Assembly: GCA_035647855.1 (NCBI GenBank)
Contig: DASRMP010000022.1
Location: forward strand, 1 to 42,414
DNA length: 42,414 bases
Reading direction: 5' to 3'
Source of the DNA: JAAZBW01 sp035647855
GTDB taxonomy: Bacteria > Actinomycetota > Actinomycetes > Actinomycetales > Actinomycetaceae
Under the pieces are notes generated by a model that had not been told where the DNA came from, made no database searches, and saw nothing but the letters and a program-made list of their open reading frames with translations. Every line of letters starts with the position of its first letter. The stretch's first letter is position 1. Both the position numbers and the translations under genes were made by a program. Positions 15,356 to 23,466 of this stretch are shown here, piece after piece.

Positions 15356-15949
15356 CTACTCCGCGGTGGCGGGGTCGCCGATCCCGGCCCACCACGCATC
15401 CTCGATCATCTCGGCGCCGGCCACCTCATACGCGCGCCGCAGTCCGAGCGGCGCGAAGTCCGAATCCGTGAGGAAACGCTGGCGGAGCTCGTCACCGCGG
15501 ACCGCCCAGATCCGCATTGACTCGGCGCCTGCCATCGCAAGGATGTCGGCTGTGGCATTGAGCAATCGCGCCGCATGCGTGTCGCCGGGATATCCGGGAT
15601 CCACCTCGAGGGCGACGATCTCGGCGTCGATCCATGCGCCGCCCAATTCGCCGCGGCCCGATTCGCCGCCGTCCGCCTCGAGCGGCGCGATGGCCGCGAA
15701 GCCCACGACGATCTCGCCGTCCAGGGCCACCAGCACCTTGTGCCTGGCGCTCGGCGGCTCCTCGATCGCGCTGCGCCACTGCGCCGCGATGGCGTCAGCG
15801 TCGAACAGTGCCACCACCTCCCCAGGAAGCGCGCGACCGAGTCCTGCGCCCACCTGCCGGAGCAGCCCGGACTGATGAATCTGGCCGAGGCGAGCGGCGT
15901 CCTCGGGGCGTGCGGGCCGAACGAGGGACGCGGTCGGGGCGGGGCTCAC
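15356..15949 (-). CDS. GNAT-like acetyltransferase family protein
   Basis: A 197-aa protein with GNAT fold features: N-terminal VRPARPEDAARLGQIHQSGLL, a central strand pair VLVALDGEIVVGFAAIAPL, then IVALEVDPGYPGDTHAARLLNA in the place of the acetyl-CoA loop, and ESMRIWAVRGDELRQRFL. The acetyl-CoA loop (Q/R-x-x-G-x-G/A) is imperfect, so activity is uncertain. Start GTG at 15949 is supported by a -10 box TAGTGT 6 nt upstream. It is the only minus-strand gene in the dapB-dapA region and is divergent from dapA, with 99 nt between starts. Confidence 0.75.
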   Translation of the reverse strand: MSPAPTASLVRPARPEDAARLGQIHQSGLLRQVGAGLGRALPGEVVALFDADAIAAQWRSAIEEPPSARHKVLVALDGEIVVGFAAIAPLEADGGESGRGELGGAWIDAEIVALEVDPGYPGDTHAARLLNATADILAMAGAESMRIWAVRGDELRQRFLTDSDFAPLGLRRAYEVAGAEMIEDAWWAGIGDPATAE

Positions 15950-15955
15950 CCGGCA

Positions 15956-15961
15956 ACACTA
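15956..15961 (-). promoter_or_regulatory. -10 box of the GNAT gene (leaderless)
   Basis: On the minus strand TAGTGT is followed by TGCCGG (6 nt) and the GTG start at 15949. Confidence 0.5.
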
Positions 15962-16036
15962 ACCGGTGCCCCGAAACCCCACGACACGCGCGTCCCGAGG
16001 GACGGCGGTCCCGGCTTCGACCGGCGGATCAGGCGA

Positions 16037-16042
16037 TACCGT
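16037..16042 (+). promoter_or_regulatory. -10 box of dapA (leaderless)
   Basis: TACCGT, then TGGGCC (6 nt), then the ATG at 16049. Confidence 0.5.
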
Positions 16043-16048
16043 TGGGCC

Positions 16049-16960
16049 ATGGACGCACGCGCACAGTTCGGAACCGTCATCGTTGCCATGGTCACGCCTT
16101 TCAAGGCGAACGGCGAGCTGGACCTGGAGGCGGCACAGCGTGTCGCCACCCACCTCGTGGACACCGGATGCGACGGCGTCCTCGTCTCCGGCACCACCGG
16201 CGAGTCTCCCACCACGCACAGCGATGAGAAGGTCGCGTTGATCCGCGCGGTGAAGAGCGCAGTCGGGGACCGGGCGAAGGTCATGGCCGGCGCCGGTTCG
16301 AACCACACGGATCATGCCGTCCGCATGGCGGCACAGGCCCAGGATGCGGGCGCTGACTCGCTGCTCGTCGTCTCGCCGTACTACAACCGCCCATCGCAGG
16401 ACGGAGTCGCGGCGCACATCGAGGCCGTCGCATCGGCGGCCGACCTCCCGGTCATGGTCTACGACATTCCCGGGCGGACAGGCGTGGCCGTCGGCCCCGA
16501 GGCATCCGCCCGCCTCGCGAAGCACGCCAACATCGTCGCTTTCAAGGACGCCACCGGTAACGCGGTCGCAGGCTGCCGTCGCGGCCGAGAGCTCGGCATG
16601 GCCGTCTACTCCGGCGATGACGGCCTCAATCTCTCGTTCCTCGCCCACGGTGGAGTCGGGATGGTCTCGGTCGTCGGTCACGTGGCCGCGGACCGCTACC
16701 GCCGCATGGTGGACGCCATGCGCCCCGACGACGACGGCAACGTCAACCTGGGAGAAGCCCTCGCGATCCACAACGAGGTGGCCCCACTCAACGACGCGAT
16801 CATGGGCGGGGGCCAGGGTGCCGTTCTCGCGAAGACCGCGATGGCCGAACTCGGCGTGATCGACGAGGCGCACTTCCGGCTGCCGATCGTGGGCGCCACC
16901 GAGCCGCAGGTGGAGGCACTCCGCGCGGCGCTGCGGCAACTCGAATACGCCCGCGTCTGA
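16049..16960 (+). CDS. dapA: 4-hydroxy-tetrahydrodipicolinate synthase
   Basis: DapA condenses pyruvate with aspartate semialdehyde, the first committed step to diaminopimelate and lysine. The 303-aa TIM-barrel protein has GTTGES (48-53), SPYYNRPSQDG (109-119), YDIPGRTG (138-145, general acid/base Y138) and the Schiff-base lysine K166 in VAFKDATG. A frame reaching back to 15575 is not used: the promoter box and the conserved N-terminus (FGTVIVAMVTPF) place the start at 16049. rnj follows at 50 nt, the usual dapA-rnj pairing. Confidence 0.96.
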   Translation: MDARAQFGTVIVAMVTPFKANGELDLEAAQRVATHLVDTGCDGVLVSGTTGESPTTHSDEKVALIRAVKSAVGDRAKVMAGAGSNHTDHAVRMAAQAQDAGADSLLVVSPYYNRPSQDGVAAHIEAVASAADLPVMVYDIPGRTGVAVGPEASARLAKHANIVAFKDATGNAVAGCRRGRELGMAVYSGDDGLNLSFLAHGGVGMVSVVGHVAADRYRRMVDAMRPDDDGNVNLGEALAIHNEVAPLNDAIMGGGQGAVLAKTAMAELGVIDEAHFRLPIVGATEPQVEALRAALRQLEYARV

Positions 16961-16968
16961 CCAGCGGC

Positions 16969-16986
16969 CCGGATCCGCCGGATCCG
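16969..16986. repeat. Tandem CCGGATCCG pair before rnj
   Basis: Two adjacent copies of CCGGATCCG, each containing a palindromic BamHI-type site, lie between dapA and rnj. They could form a small hairpin; no function is assigned. Confidence 0.5.
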
Positions 16987-17010
16987 CGTCGCTCTGGCAG
17001 GATTGACCAC

Positions 17011-18693
17011 GTGAGTCATCCGCATCCCGAACTGTCCGCACCTCCGAAGCTCGCAGAAGACACGCTGCGCGTGGTCCCGCTCGGGGGGCTCGGCGAGGTC
17101 GGACGCAATATGACCGTCTTCGAACTCAACGGCAAGCTCCTCGTGGTCGACTGTGGCGTCCTCTTCCCGGAGGACCAGCAGCCCGGCGTGGATCTCATCC
17201 TCCCGGACATCACCTACATCGAGGACCGCCTCGACGACGTCGTCGCCGTCGTCCTCACTCACGGACACGAGGACCACATCGGCGCGGTCCCGTACCTGCT
17301 GCGTCGCAAGCCGGACATCCCGCTCATCGGCTCGGAGCTCACGCTCGCGTTCGTGGAGGCGAAGCTCAAGGAGCACCGCATCACGCCCTACACGCTTCAG
17401 GTGGCCGAAGGGGACGTGGAGTCGCTCGCTCCGTTCGAGTGCGAGTTCGTGGCGGTCAACCACTCGATCCCGGACGCGCTCGCCGTCATGATCCGGACAG
17501 CGGCGGGCAACGTGCTCCACACCGGTGACTTCAAGATGGACCAACTGCCGCTCGACGGGCGCATCACCGATCTGCGGGCGTTCGCCCGGTTCGGCGAGGA
17601 AGGCGTCGACCTGTTCATGGCCGACTCGACCAACGCGGAAGTACCCGGCTTCACCACCCACGAGCGCGAGATAGGACCAGTGCTGGACTCCGTGTTCGCG
17701 CAGGCCCGCGGCCTGATCGTGGTCGCGTCCTTCGCCTCGCACGTCCACCGCATCCAGCAGGTCATCGACTCGGCGCAGCGCCACGGCCGGAAGGTCAGCT
17801 TCGTGGGACGTTCGATGGTCCGGAACATGGGACTGGCGGCGGAACTCGGCTTCCTCCGGGTTCCGGAGGGCATCCTCGTGGACAACAAGACCGCCGAGAA
17901 TCTGCCGCGCGAGGAGGTCGTGTTCGCAGCCACGGGCTCGCAGGGCGAGCCGATGTCCGCACTGTCTCGCATGGCCAATCGCGACCACAAGATCGAGGTC
18001 GGCGCGGGGGACACGGTCATCTTCGCCTCGTCGCTCATCCCGGGCAATGAGAACTCCGTGTTCCGGCTCATCAACGGCCTGATGCGTCACGGCGCCCGCG
18101 TCGTCCACCAGGGCAACGCCACCGTCCACGTATCCGGCCACGCGAGCGCCGGCGAGTTGCTGTACTGCTACAACATCGTCCAGCCGAACTACGCGATGCC
18201 GATCCACGGCGAGATCCGCCACCTCGTGGCCAACGGCGCGCTCGCCGTACAGACCGGGCTCTCTCCCGAGCACGTGATGCTGGCGGAGGACGGCGTGGTG
18301 GTGGATCTCGCGGCGGGCAGGGCCCGCATCGTCGGCGCTGTTCCGTGTGGCTACGTCTACGTGGACGGAGCGTCGGTGGGAGAGATTACCGAGGCCGAGT
18401 TGAAAGACCGCCGCATTCTCGGTGAGGAGGGGTTCATCTCGGTGTACGCCGCTGTTGACGCCTCAAGCGGGAAGGTCGTGGCCGGACCGCACATCCAGGC
18501 GCGCGGCGTGCCCGAGGGTGAGGACGTGTTCGACCAGCTCATCCCGGATCTGCGCCGTGCTCTCGAGGAGAGGGCCCGCGAGTCCTCCGACACCCGGCAG
18601 CTCGAGCAGGTGCTGCGTCGCGGGGTCGGGCAGTTCGCCTCGAGGAAGCTCAAGCGCCGGCCGATGATCATCCCGGTGGTCATCGAGACGTGA
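17011..18693 (+). CDS. rnj: Ribonuclease J
   Basis: RNase J is a metallo-beta-lactamase/beta-CASP nuclease with endo- and 5'-3' exonuclease activity in mRNA and rRNA processing. The 560-aa protein has PLGGLGEVGRNM (23-34), the metal motif HGHEDH (84-89), NHSIPDA, HTGDFKMDQ, and beta-CASP segments FASHVHRIQQ and HVSGHASAGEL. The start GTG at 17011 is preceded by AGGATT (-10-like, 6 nt gap) and no ribosome site. It follows dapA closely and precedes ftsK, a typical actinobacterial order. Confidence 0.96.
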   Translation: MSHPHPELSAPPKLAEDTLRVVPLGGLGEVGRNMTVFELNGKLLVVDCGVLFPEDQQPGVDLILPDITYIEDRLDDVVAVVLTHGHEDHIGAVPYLLRRKPDIPLIGSELTLAFVEAKLKEHRITPYTLQVAEGDVESLAPFECEFVAVNHSIPDALAVMIRTAAGNVLHTGDFKMDQLPLDGRITDLRAFARFGEEGVDLFMADSTNAEVPGFTTHEREIGPVLDSVFAQARGLIVVASFASHVHRIQQVIDSAQRHGRKVSFVGRSMVRNMGLAAELGFLRVPEGILVDNKTAENLPREEVVFAATGSQGEPMSALSRMANRDHKIEVGAGDTVIFASSLIPGNENSVFRLINGLMRHGARVVHQGNATVHVSGHASAGELLYCYNIVQPNYAMPIHGEIRHLVANGALAVQTGLSPEHVMLAEDGVVVDLAAGRARIVGAVPCGYVYVDGASVGEITEAELKDRRILGEEGFISVYAAVDASSGKVVAGPHIQARGVPEGEDVFDQLIPDLRRALEERARESSDTRQLEQVLRRGVGQFASRKLKRRPMIIPVVIET

Positions 18694-18754
18694 GCCTCGC
18701 CGCACCCTCGCCATCGCCCGGCGCGTCACCCAGCCGATGGGTGCGTGGCGGCGT

Positions 18755-18760
18755 TAACGT
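18755..18760 (+). promoter_or_regulatory. Possible -10 box of ftsK
   Basis: TAACGT ends 9 nt before the ftsK ATG at 18770. Transcription would start within 2-3 nt of the start codon. Confidence 0.35.
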
Positions 18761-18769
18761 CGGGGCAAC

Positions 18770-21397
18770 ATGGCTTCCCGTACATCTTCCCCCGCGCGGT
18801 CGGCCTCGTCGAAGGGCGCTTCGGCCGGCCGCGGCGTCTCCGCGCGCCAGAAAGCGCGGAAACGCAGCGTGATGGACCGGATCTTCGGGCGTAACAAGCC
18901 CGATTCGAAGCGCACCAAGGAACTCCCGCGCGCCAAGGACGGCGAGAAGCCTGTGCGTGGGCAGTCCGCGAGCAGGCAGCCCACGCGCAGGCAGACCACC
19001 AGTCAGCAGCCCGAGGACTACGATCCGCCCAACCGCGACGGCTTCGGCTTCGCGCTGATCGCCCTCGCCGTGATCGTCGCGGCCCGCGAGTGGTTCGGCC
19101 TCTCGGGCCTCGCCGGTGACGTCATCCACCACGCAGCCGCCGGGCTCCTCGGTGTCCTCGGCGTCACGCTCCCGGTGCTGTTCGTGCTTCTCGCGTTCCG
19201 GCTCTTCAAACACCCGGAAGAGGGACGGGTCAACGGGCGCGTCACCATCGGCGGCACCCTCTTCATGGCCTCCATTGCGGGCTTCATCCACATCGGCGCC
19301 GGCCTGCCCCACATCCTCGACGACTTCCCCGGCATCGAAAGCGCCGGTGGCGTCCTCGGATGGCTCGCTGCCGCCCCCATCTCCGTGCTCTTCACGCACT
19401 ACGCGGCCGCCGCACTTCTCGTCCTTCTCCTGTTCTTCTCCGTGCTCATCATCACGGCGACGCCGGTCGCGCAAATCCCCGCGAAGATCCGGGGCCTCCT
19501 CCCCACTCGTTCCCGCGAAGACGCCGCCACCACCGACGCTCCGTCAGCCTCCGCCCGGACCCGGGCCGCACCCTCGGCCCCGCAGGAGACCCAGGTGACG
19601 CCGCCCTACGACCAGGCGGCTCACGTCGACGCCCCCGCACCGTCGCGGCGTTCCCGCAAGAAGAACGAGAACGGCGCACGCAGGAGCGCGGCCGGATCAA
19701 GCGCGGAAGGGACCGAGGTCATCCCGGAGCATCACCTCGAGGCGCCGCCCACGCAGGCTCTGCCGGCACGCGCGGAGCAACTCGAACTCTCGCCGGACGT
19801 CGTCTACACGCTTCCCGGCGATCAGCTCCTGAAGAAGGGCGGGCCCCACAAGACCCGCTCGGCCGCCAACGACGCCGTCGTCGACCGGCTGACCGAGGTC
19901 TTCGACCAGTTCGAGATCCCCGCGATGGTCACCGGATTCTCGCGAGGACCGACCGTCACGCGGTACGAGGTCGAGCTGGGACCGGGCACCAAGGTCGAAC
20001 GGGTGACGGCGATGTCGAAGAACATCGCCTACGCGGTCGCCTCGCCGGACGTGAGGATTCTCTCCCCGATCCCCGGAAAGTCCGCTATCGGCATCGAGAT
20101 CCCGAACGCCGACCGCGAGATCGTCGCCCTCGGCGACGTGCTGCGCAGCGGCGTGGCGCACAAGTCGGAGCACCCGCTGACCGTGGGCGTGGGCAAGGAC
20201 GTCGAGGGCGGGTACGTCGTCGCGAATCTGGCGAAGATGCCGCACCTGCTCGTGGCCGGCGCCACCGGCTCCGGCAAGTCGAGCTTCATCAACTCGATGA
20301 TCGTCTCGATCATGATGCGCTCCACCCCGGAGCAGGTCCGGATGGTCCTGGTGGACCCGAAGCGCGTGGAGCTCACCGTTTACGAGGGCATCCCGCACCT
20401 CATCACGCCCATCATCACCAATCCCAAGAAGGCTGCCGAAGCCCTGGAGTGGGTGGCGAAGGAGATGGACGTCCGCTATGACGATCTCGCCACCTTCGGC
20501 TACAAGCACATCGACGATTTCAACGCCGCGGTGCGTTCTGGCGCCGTGCAACCGCTGCCCGGCTCGGAACGGAAGATCGCGCCGTACCCGTACCTCCTGG
20601 TGATCGTCGACGAGATGGCGGACCTCATGATGGTCGCCCCGCGAGATGTGGAGTCCTCGATTCAGCGGATCACGCAGCTCGCACGGGCGGCGGGCATCCA
20701 TCTCGTGCTCGCGACGCAGCGTCCGTCCGTCGACGTCGTCACAGGCCTGATCAAGGCGAACGTGCCATCGCGGCTCGCGTTCGCGACGTCGTCGCTGGCG
20801 GACTCGCGCGTGATCCTCGACCGTCCCGGCGCGGAGAAACTGGTCGGTCAGGGCGACGCGCTCTTCCACCCGTCAGGCAAGGCAAATCCCATGAGGGTCC
20901 AGGGATCGTGGGTCTCGGAGGACGAGATTCAGTCCGTGGTCGAGCACGTCAAGACGCAGATGAAGCCCGTCTACCGGGAGGACGTCGCGGCGCCGGTCGC
21001 GAAGAAGCAGGTGGACGAGGACATCGGGAACGACCTCGATCTGCTGCTGCAGGCCGCGGAACTCGTGATCTCCACATCTTTCGGTTCCACGTCCATGTTG
21101 CAGCGCAAACTGCGGGTCGGGTTCGCGAAGGCCGGCCGTTTGATGGACCTGCTCGAGTCCCGTGAGGTCGTCGGCCCGTCGGAGGGATCGAAGGCGCGCG
21201 ATGTCCTGGTCAGGCCTGAGGATCTGGATGCCACGCTCGCGATGCTCCGCGGTGAACCGTACGAGGAATCCGAACCGAGTGAGGAACGGTACGGTGGGGT
21301 CACCGAGGTGATCGACGAGGACCAGCCGTGGATCGATCGGTCCGATGAAGAAGACGGTGACGGAAACGAGGACGCGTGGCAACTGACGGGCAGATAG
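18770..21397 (+). CDS. ftsK: DNA translocase FtsK
   Basis: FtsK anchors at the division septum and pumps chromosome DNA toward dif. The 875-aa protein has a basic, low-complexity N-terminus (about 80 residues), about four membrane segments (residues 84-235), a linker of ~120 residues, and the motor domain. Walker A is GATGSGKS (497-504), Walker B LLVIVDEMADL (about 607-617), followed by LATQRPSVDVVTGLIKANVPSR. The C-terminal winged-helix gamma domain (STSFGSTSMLQRKLRVGFAKAGR and on) that reads KOPS sites is present. The last 22 bp overlap pgsA. Confidence 0.96.
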   Translation: MASRTSSPARSASSKGASAGRGVSARQKARKRSVMDRIFGRNKPDSKRTKELPRAKDGEKPVRGQSASRQPTRRQTTSQQPEDYDPPNRDGFGFALIALAVIVAAREWFGLSGLAGDVIHHAAAGLLGVLGVTLPVLFVLLAFRLFKHPEEGRVNGRVTIGGTLFMASIAGFIHIGAGLPHILDDFPGIESAGGVLGWLAAAPISVLFTHYAAAALLVLLLFFSVLIITATPVAQIPAKIRGLLPTRSREDAATTDAPSASARTRAAPSAPQETQVTPPYDQAAHVDAPAPSRRSRKKNENGARRSAAGSSAEGTEVIPEHHLEAPPTQALPARAEQLELSPDVVYTLPGDQLLKKGGPHKTRSAANDAVVDRLTEVFDQFEIPAMVTGFSRGPTVTRYEVELGPGTKVERVTAMSKNIAYAVASPDVRILSPIPGKSAIGIEIPNADREIVALGDVLRSGVAHKSEHPLTVGVGKDVEGGYVVANLAKMPHLLVAGATGSGKSSFINSMIVSIMMRSTPEQVRMVLVDPKRVELTVYEGIPHLITPIITNPKKAAEALEWVAKEMDVRYDDLATFGYKHIDDFNAAVRSGAVQPLPGSERKIAPYPYLLVIVDEMADLMMVAPRDVESSIQRITQLARAAGIHLVLATQRPSVDVVTGLIKANVPSRLAFATSSLADSRVILDRPGAEKLVGQGDALFHPSGKANPMRVQGSWVSEDEIQSVVEHVKTQMKPVYREDVAAPVAKKQVDEDIGNDLDLLLQAAELVISTSFGSTSMLQRKLRVGFAKAGRLMDLLESREVVGPSEGSKARDVLVRPEDLDATLAMLRGEPYEESEPSEERYGGVTEVIDEDQPWIDRSDEEDGDGNEDAWQLTGR

Positions 21398-21978
21398 CTC
21401 CCACGTTCAACATCGCCAACATCCTGACAGTCATCCGGCTGATTCTCGTGCCCGTGTTCGTGTGGCTCTATCTGCAGGAATCGACGGCGATGCGATTCGT
21501 TGCCGCGGCGGTTTTCTCGATAGCTGCAATTACGGATCAACTCGATGGCCATCTGGCCCGCTCGCGCGGGCTTGTCACGGATTTCGGCAAGATCCTCGAC
21601 CCGATCGCGGACAAGGCGCTCGTGATCTCGGGCCTGCTGCTCCTCTCCTGGGATGGTTTCGTGCCGTGGTGGGTGACGATCCTCATCCTGGTGCGAGAAC
21701 TGGGCATCACGCTCCTGCGAATGGCGATGGTACGCCGCGCCGTCATGGCGGCGTCGCAGGGCGGCAAGATCAAGACCACCCTGCAGATGATTTTCCTGAT
21801 CGGCATGCTCGTGCCGTGGCACGGATTCCTCCCCGGCGCCTTCGCGGACGTGCTGCTGCTGATTCTCGAGGCCGTCATGTATCTCGCGCTCGCGGTGACT
21901 CTCGTGACCGGAGTGATGTACATACGAGACGCGTGGGTGATCGCCCACCGGCCCGAGACGGAGGAGATGCAGGCGTGA
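21376..21978 (+). CDS. pgsA: CDP-diacylglycerol-glycerol-3-phosphate 3-phosphatidyltransferase
   Basis: An integral membrane CDP-alcohol phosphatidyltransferase that makes phosphatidylglycerol phosphate. The 200-aa protein has the full family motif: D57 G58 x2 A61 R62 x8 G71 x3 D75 x3 D79 (within DQLDGHLARSRGLVTDFGKI), with six likely membrane helices. The start GTG at 21376 lies inside the 3' end of ftsK (22-bp overlap). The stop overlaps the cinA start by 4 bp. Exact substrate (glycerol phosphate or inositol phosphate) is inferred from closest resemblance and locus. Confidence 0.9.
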   Translation: MATDGQIAPTFNIANILTVIRLILVPVFVWLYLQESTAMRFVAAAVFSIAAITDQLDGHLARSRGLVTDFGKILDPIADKALVISGLLLLSWDGFVPWWVTILILVRELGITLLRMAMVRRAVMAASQGGKIKTTLQMIFLIGMLVPWHGFLPGAFADVLLLILEAVMYLALAVTLVTGVMYIRDAWVIAHRPETEEMQA

Positions 21979-22517
21979 CGGAGGCATGGGCCGAGGAACA
22001 GGTACCGGGTGCCGTGGTACAGGCGGCGCGCGACGCCGCGCAACGCGTGGTGCGGGCCCTGAAGCGTTCCGAGGGCGGAACGATTGCCAGTGCGGAGTCG
22101 CTCACGTCCGGCCTTGTGGCCTCGGCACTGGCCGAGGTTCCCGGTGTCTCGGAGTGGTTTCTGGGCGGCGTGGTCGCCTACAGCTTCGACGTGAAGTCGG
22201 GACTGCTCGGGGTCGATCGTGACCTACTGGAACGCCTGGGCGCCGTCAACGAGACCGTCGCCGTGCAGATGGCTCGCGGCGCTTGCGAGAACCTCGGAGC
22301 CAGGTGGGCCGTGGCGACGACGGGAGTTGCGGGACCAGGGCCCGCGGAAGGCAAACCCGAGGGAACGGTCTGGCTGGCTGCCGTTGACGCGAAGAGCGGT
22401 GACGTCCTGACTCGGTGCATCAGCGTGGAAGGAACGCGAGACGGCGTGCGATGGGCCGCCAGTGGGGCCGCGCTGGAACTGCTCGCCCGATGCGTGGAAC
22501 AAAACCTGGGCACCTGA
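21975..22517 (+). CDS. cinA: CinA C-terminal-like nicotinamide-nucleotide amidohydrolase
   Basis: A single-domain CinA_C protein of 180 aa, lacking the N-terminal MoeA-like half of long CinA, as is common in actinobacteria. It deamidates nicotinamide mononucleotide in characterised relatives (PncC). Conserved ASAESLTSGLVAS (residues 38-50) and TTGVAGPGPAEGKPEGTVW (116-134) are seen. GTG start overlaps the pgsA stop (GTGA). The cinA-clgR-recA order is typical of the phylum. Confidence 0.92.
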   Translation: MTEAWAEEQVPGAVVQAARDAAQRVVRALKRSEGGTIASAESLTSGLVASALAEVPGVSEWFLGGVVAYSFDVKSGLLGVDRDLLERLGAVNETVAVQMARGACENLGARWAVATTGVAGPGPAEGKPEGTVWLAAVDAKSGDVLTRCISVEGTRDGVRWAASGAALELLARCVEQNLGT

Positions 22518-22627
22518 CGTTGAAGAAGGCAATGGATATTCACACGACCACACCCCGCCCGACCATGGCCACACACCCGGCACGATCGCCTCACAATTCC
22601 GGCGCACGCCCTAACTACGTGCCCCGC

Positions 22628-22656
22628 TACGCTGTAAACAGGACACCGGCGAAGGG
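22628..22656 (+). promoter_or_regulatory. clgR promoter -10 and RBS
   Basis: TACGCT (22628-22633) as -10 box and GAAGGG (22651-22656) as ribosome site, 7 nt before the GTG at 22664. They decide the clgR start; the frame is open further upstream. Confidence 0.45.
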
Positions 22657-22663
22657 TACAACT

Positions 22664-22957
22664 GTGGTTTTGCGTCGTGAGATCGGCGAGGTTCTGCGCA
22701 ACGTCCGGCAGCACCAGCGCAGGACTCTGCGCGAGGTCTCGTCAGCCGCCCAGGTCTCCCTCGGTTACCTCTCCGAGGTCGAGCGTGGCCAGAAGGAAGC
22801 ATCCTCTGAACTCCTGGCCTCGATCTGCCAGGCACTTGACGTCCCGATGTCGGAAATCCTCCGCGAGGTCGCGGAGCGTATCGGCGCGATCGAGGGCGTT
22901 CAGATTCCGGACACAGTTCCGGCGGACCTCGCGGACTTCGCTCCCACCCTGCGGTGA
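22664..22957 (+). CDS. clgR: ClgR-type helix-turn-helix regulator
   Basis: An XRE-family DNA-binding protein of 97 aa. The HTH covers residues 10-65 (TLREVSSAAQVSLGYLSEVE, then RGQKEASSELLASICQALDV). In corynebacteria and streptomycetes ClgR activates clp protease and some DNA-repair genes. A start at GTG 22664 gives the conserved N-terminus VVLRREIGEVLRNVR and has GAAGGG 7 nt before it. The frame is open upstream to ATG 22532, but that extension is Pro/Thr-rich and unlike the family. It sits between cinA and DUF3046/recA, as in other actinobacteria. Confidence 0.88.
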   Translation: MVLRREIGEVLRNVRQHQRRTLREVSSAAQVSLGYLSEVERGQKEASSELLASICQALDVPMSEILREVAERIGAIEGVQIPDTVPADLADFAPTLR

Positions 22958-22976
22958 CATACCCTGTGATCCCGCT

Positions 22977-23240
22977 GTGAAGCACTCCGAGTTGGACCAG
23001 GCCTTCATCGACGCCTTCGGTCGTTACCGCGGTCCCGCTCTCCACCGCGATCTGGCTCTCACGCGGTTCGGTTCCCGTTCCGCGTGGGAAGCGGTGCGCG
23101 AGGGCGAGGATCCCCAGGCGGTTTGGTCAGCCGTTTGCGAGGAGATGGAGCTCGACGACGAGTGGCGTTTCCCGCACCGCCGCGAACGCCGGTCACCGCA
23201 GCCGACCAGCGCTCCTGGCGGTCCCGGCGGCTCGATCTGA
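22977..23240 (+). CDS. DUF3046 family protein
   Basis: A small 87-aa protein of unknown function, found just before recA in most actinobacteria. It has KHSELDQAFIDAFGRYRGPAL at the N-terminus, LTRFGSRSAWEAVREGEDPQ in the middle, and the conserved VWSAVCEEMELDDEWR. GTG start at 22977; a TACCCT box (22960-22965) lies 11 nt upstream. The tail after residue 72 is Pro/Gly-rich and not conserved. Confidence 0.8.
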   Translation: MKHSELDQAFIDAFGRYRGPALHRDLALTRFGSRSAWEAVREGEDPQAVWSAVCEEMELDDEWRFPHRRERRSPQPTSAPGGPGGSI

Positions 23241-23275
23241 GATTCGGCCGCGACACGCCGGGCACGTCAATCTTC

Positions 23276-23299
23276 TCGAACGTCTGTTCGGCATATTCT
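23276..23299 (+). promoter_or_regulatory. recA promoter with SOS (LexA) box
   Basis: TCGAACGTCTGTTCGG (23276-23291) matches the mycobacterial/actinobacterial SOS box TCGAAC-N4-GTTCGA in 11 of 12 defined positions. It is followed 2 nt later by -10 box TATTCT (23294-23299). The LexA site therefore overlaps the promoter. Predicted leader to the recA ATG is about 160 nt. Confidence 0.85.
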
Positions 23300-23466
23300 G
23301 GTGCACAGGTGACCGTCTGATGCGGCTCTCTCCACAGATGAGAGGGCGGCGGGCGACGATGTCAGTGGTCGGGCATAGCGTCACTGATGGGCCGCTCGGA
23401 GAGGGCGGACCATGGCAAGGACCAGGAGAACAGGGGCGGGTGACCGCCGGACCGGAGAGGTGAACC

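Noticed and set aside
16969..16986. Rho-independent terminator between dapA and rnj
   Set aside because: The CCGGATCCG pair is too short, lacks a T tract and does not resemble the strong hairpins elsewhere in the window.
22532..22663. N-terminal extension of ClgR
   Set aside because: Low-complexity Pro/Thr-rich stretch unlike the family, and GAAGGG before the GTG at 22664 fits better.
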